This document shows positions 5,135-5,961 of a stretch of DNA of 5,961 bases, one piece after another. Under the pieces are notes generated by a model. The model had not been told where the DNA came from. It did not search any database and saw only the letters and a list, made by a program, of their open reading frames with translations. The first letter of the stretch is position 1. Each line of letters begins with the position of its first letter. The DNA comes from a bacterium (lineage in GTDB: Bacteria > Patescibacteria > Gracilibacteria > 1-14-2-50-48-13), in contig JAUIFW010000062.1 in NCBI GenBank assembly GCA_030430105.1, positions 1 through 5,961 of the forward strand, written 5' to 3'. Both the position numbers and the translations under genes were made by a program.

Positions 5135-5961
5135 ATGCTCTCCAGCTCTGCAGAGCGAGTCCTACGCTTTATCAAGGACTATTTCAAGACGACCAATAGT
5201 ATGCCGACGATCCGCGAGATCATGCGCTACCTTGGGTTCCGTTCGACAAACAGTGTGTATAAGCAGATCAAGAACCTCGAAGAGGCAGGAGTGGTCTGCA
5301 AGCAGTCCAATGGGCGCCTTGCCTTCCCTGATGTGGTACCGAGTTTTCAGTTCGCAGGGGCTGTGACTGCAGGGTTTTCCTCTCCAGTAAAGGAAACCAA
5401 GGTAGATATGGTCTCCCTTGATGAGTTCCTTATTCAGCACCCGAAGCAGACCTTCCTCCTCTCCGTTTCTGGAGATTCCATGAAGGATGCTGGGATTTTA
5501 GAGGGGGATTATATTCTTGTAGAGCGAGGAAGTCCGCACAAGTCAGGTGACCTTGTGGTAGTGACGACGGAGCAGGGCTATGTGGTCAAGCAGTATATCG
5601 ATGAGGGAGGGAAGCAGGTACTGCGCTCTGCGAATGATGAATATAAGGATGTGCCCTTGCTTTACGATATTTATACTGATGACCTTATTCTACTACATTT
5701 ACAAAGTGCTAGCTTCAATCTAATCCGACTCATCAAAGAATATATCCAAGGCTTCAATTTAGGGGGCCGATATTTTATCAATCTAGCATATAGCCCCTAT
5801 CTCGAAACGGGATTGAAACCGGGTTTCTATGAGTTAATGCTAGCGGACCGAATTACCTTATTAAGTAAAAGAAGGCATTTGTTAAAAACCGAAGACGCTA
5901 TTTCTTCTTTCTCACGTAAGGATATTATCTACCTGGTGAAAGATGGCCAAGCTCACCGAAT
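5135..5961 (+). CDS. lexA: LexA-type autocleaving repressor, joined in frame to a foreign-looking tail; 3'-partial
   Basis: LexA represses DNA-damage genes and cleaves itself when RecA filaments form. Residues 8-54 are the winged-helix DNA-binding domain, with the family-typical PTIREIMRYLGFRSTNSV (24-41). A79-G80 in AVTAGF is the expected Ala-Gly cleavage site. The S24 peptidase domain has S115 in SGDSMKDAGI and K152 in YVVKQY; their spacing of 37 residues equals that of the E. coli Ser119/Lys156 dyad. The start at 5135 is chosen for its ribosome site and because LexA proteins begin just before this helix; the frame is open further upstream (ATG at 5084, 5114). From about residue 169 the LexA ending (final strands, VVG-type motif) is missing. 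The frame runs on for about 105 residues of unrelated sequence to the window edge. Two operator palindromes upstream indicate autoregulation. Confidence 0.88.
   Translation, partial: MLSSSAERVLRFIKDYFKTTNSMPTIREIMRYLGFRSTNSVYKQIKNLEEAGVVCKQSNGRLAFPDVVPSFQFAGAVTAGFSSPVKETKVDMVSLDEFLIQHPKQTFLLSVSGDSMKDAGILEGDYILVERGSPHKSGDLVVVTTEQGYVVKQYIDEGGKQVLRSANDEYKDVPLLYDIYTDDLILLHLQSASFNLIRLIKEYIQGFNLGGRYFINLAYSPYLETGLKPGFYELMLADRITLLSKRRHLLKTEDAISSFSRKDIIYLVKDGQAHR
5650..5961 (+). other. Foreign-looking segment fused to lexA (probable assembly chimera)
   Basis: From about 5640-5660 the translated sequence becomes DVPLLYDIYTDDLILL, later GFYELMLADRITLLSKR and KDIIYLVKDGQAHR. This layout (DVPL.YD.Y.D.L, GFYE.L...I.LL.KR, YL.K.G) resembles the C-terminal part of a hypothetical protein family that I associate with Bacteroidota, not any peptidase S24 protein. 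GC counted by hand is about 38% for 5641-5961 against about 51% for 5341-5640, and the leucine codon TTA becomes common. It is open at the window edge, so it is a partial gene piece. The exact joint is hidden by possible microhomology around EYKDVP. The family assignment is from memory of its pattern and is tentative. Confidence 0.6.

Noticed and set aside
5162..5440. Minus-strand 92-codon frame within lexA
   Set aside because: It is antisense to the conserved HTH and cleavage-site region of LexA; a shadow frame.
1..5640. Recoded TGA (as glycine, as in Gracilibacteria and Absconditabacteria)
   Set aside because: No in-frame TGA occurs in any of the recognised genes and glycine is encoded by GGN. 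The lack of TGA stops in only six genes is not significant.

Overview
The window holds seven protein-coding genes at roughly 48-50% GC, on a standard genetic code (glycine is GGN throughout; the six complete genes end in TAA or TAG). Compact spacing, short leaders with weak or no Shine-Dalgarno, and divergent MurD, FolC and LexA sequences fit a little-studied bacterium, possibly a Patescibacteria/CPR member such as Peregrinibacteria. This lineage call is inference from style, not from a marker gene.

Layout. 4-804 (+) is an unrecognised charged, partly coiled-coil protein that may continue beyond the left edge. 829-2190 (+) is murD, which adds D-glutamate in peptidoglycan precursor synthesis; a promoter-like pair lies in the end of the upstream gene. 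2191-2289 is a short spacer with a hairpin and a consensus -10 box overlapped by a palindrome. It leads into a two-gene unit: a 43-residue signal-peptide-like small protein (2290-2421) and a 151-residue single-pass membrane protein (2441-2896), both of unknown function. 2897-2995 is a convergent terminator region with three stacked hairpins. 2976-3527 (-) is a family I inorganic pyrophosphatase, divergently transcribed from a folC-like Mur-ligase-fold gene (3627-5000, +) with back-to-back promoters between them. The folC gene carries an in-frame inverted-repeat pair that looks like an inserted repeat element.

5001-5134 is the control region of a LexA-type repressor: a -35/-10 pair whose -10 box is flanked exactly by two 18-bp GGTG-N10-CACC palindromes, a clear autoregulation signature. 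The LexA reading frame starts best at 5135 and has the HTH, the Ala-Gly cleavage site and the Ser/Lys dyad at LexA spacing. At about 5640-5660 the protein stops resembling LexA and continues, in frame, into about 100 residues that look like a Bacteroidota hypothetical protein. GC falls from about 51% to about 38% at the same place. This is either a chimeric contig end or a gene fusion; the first is more likely, so the last 300 bases should not be assigned to this organism without checking.

Functionally the window mixes cell-wall synthesis (MurD), pyrophosphate removal (Ppa), a one-carbon cofactor ligase (FolC-like) and DNA-damage-type regulation (LexA). The genes are neighbours rather than one pathway. 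No tRNA, rRNA, CRISPR array or transposase gene was seen.
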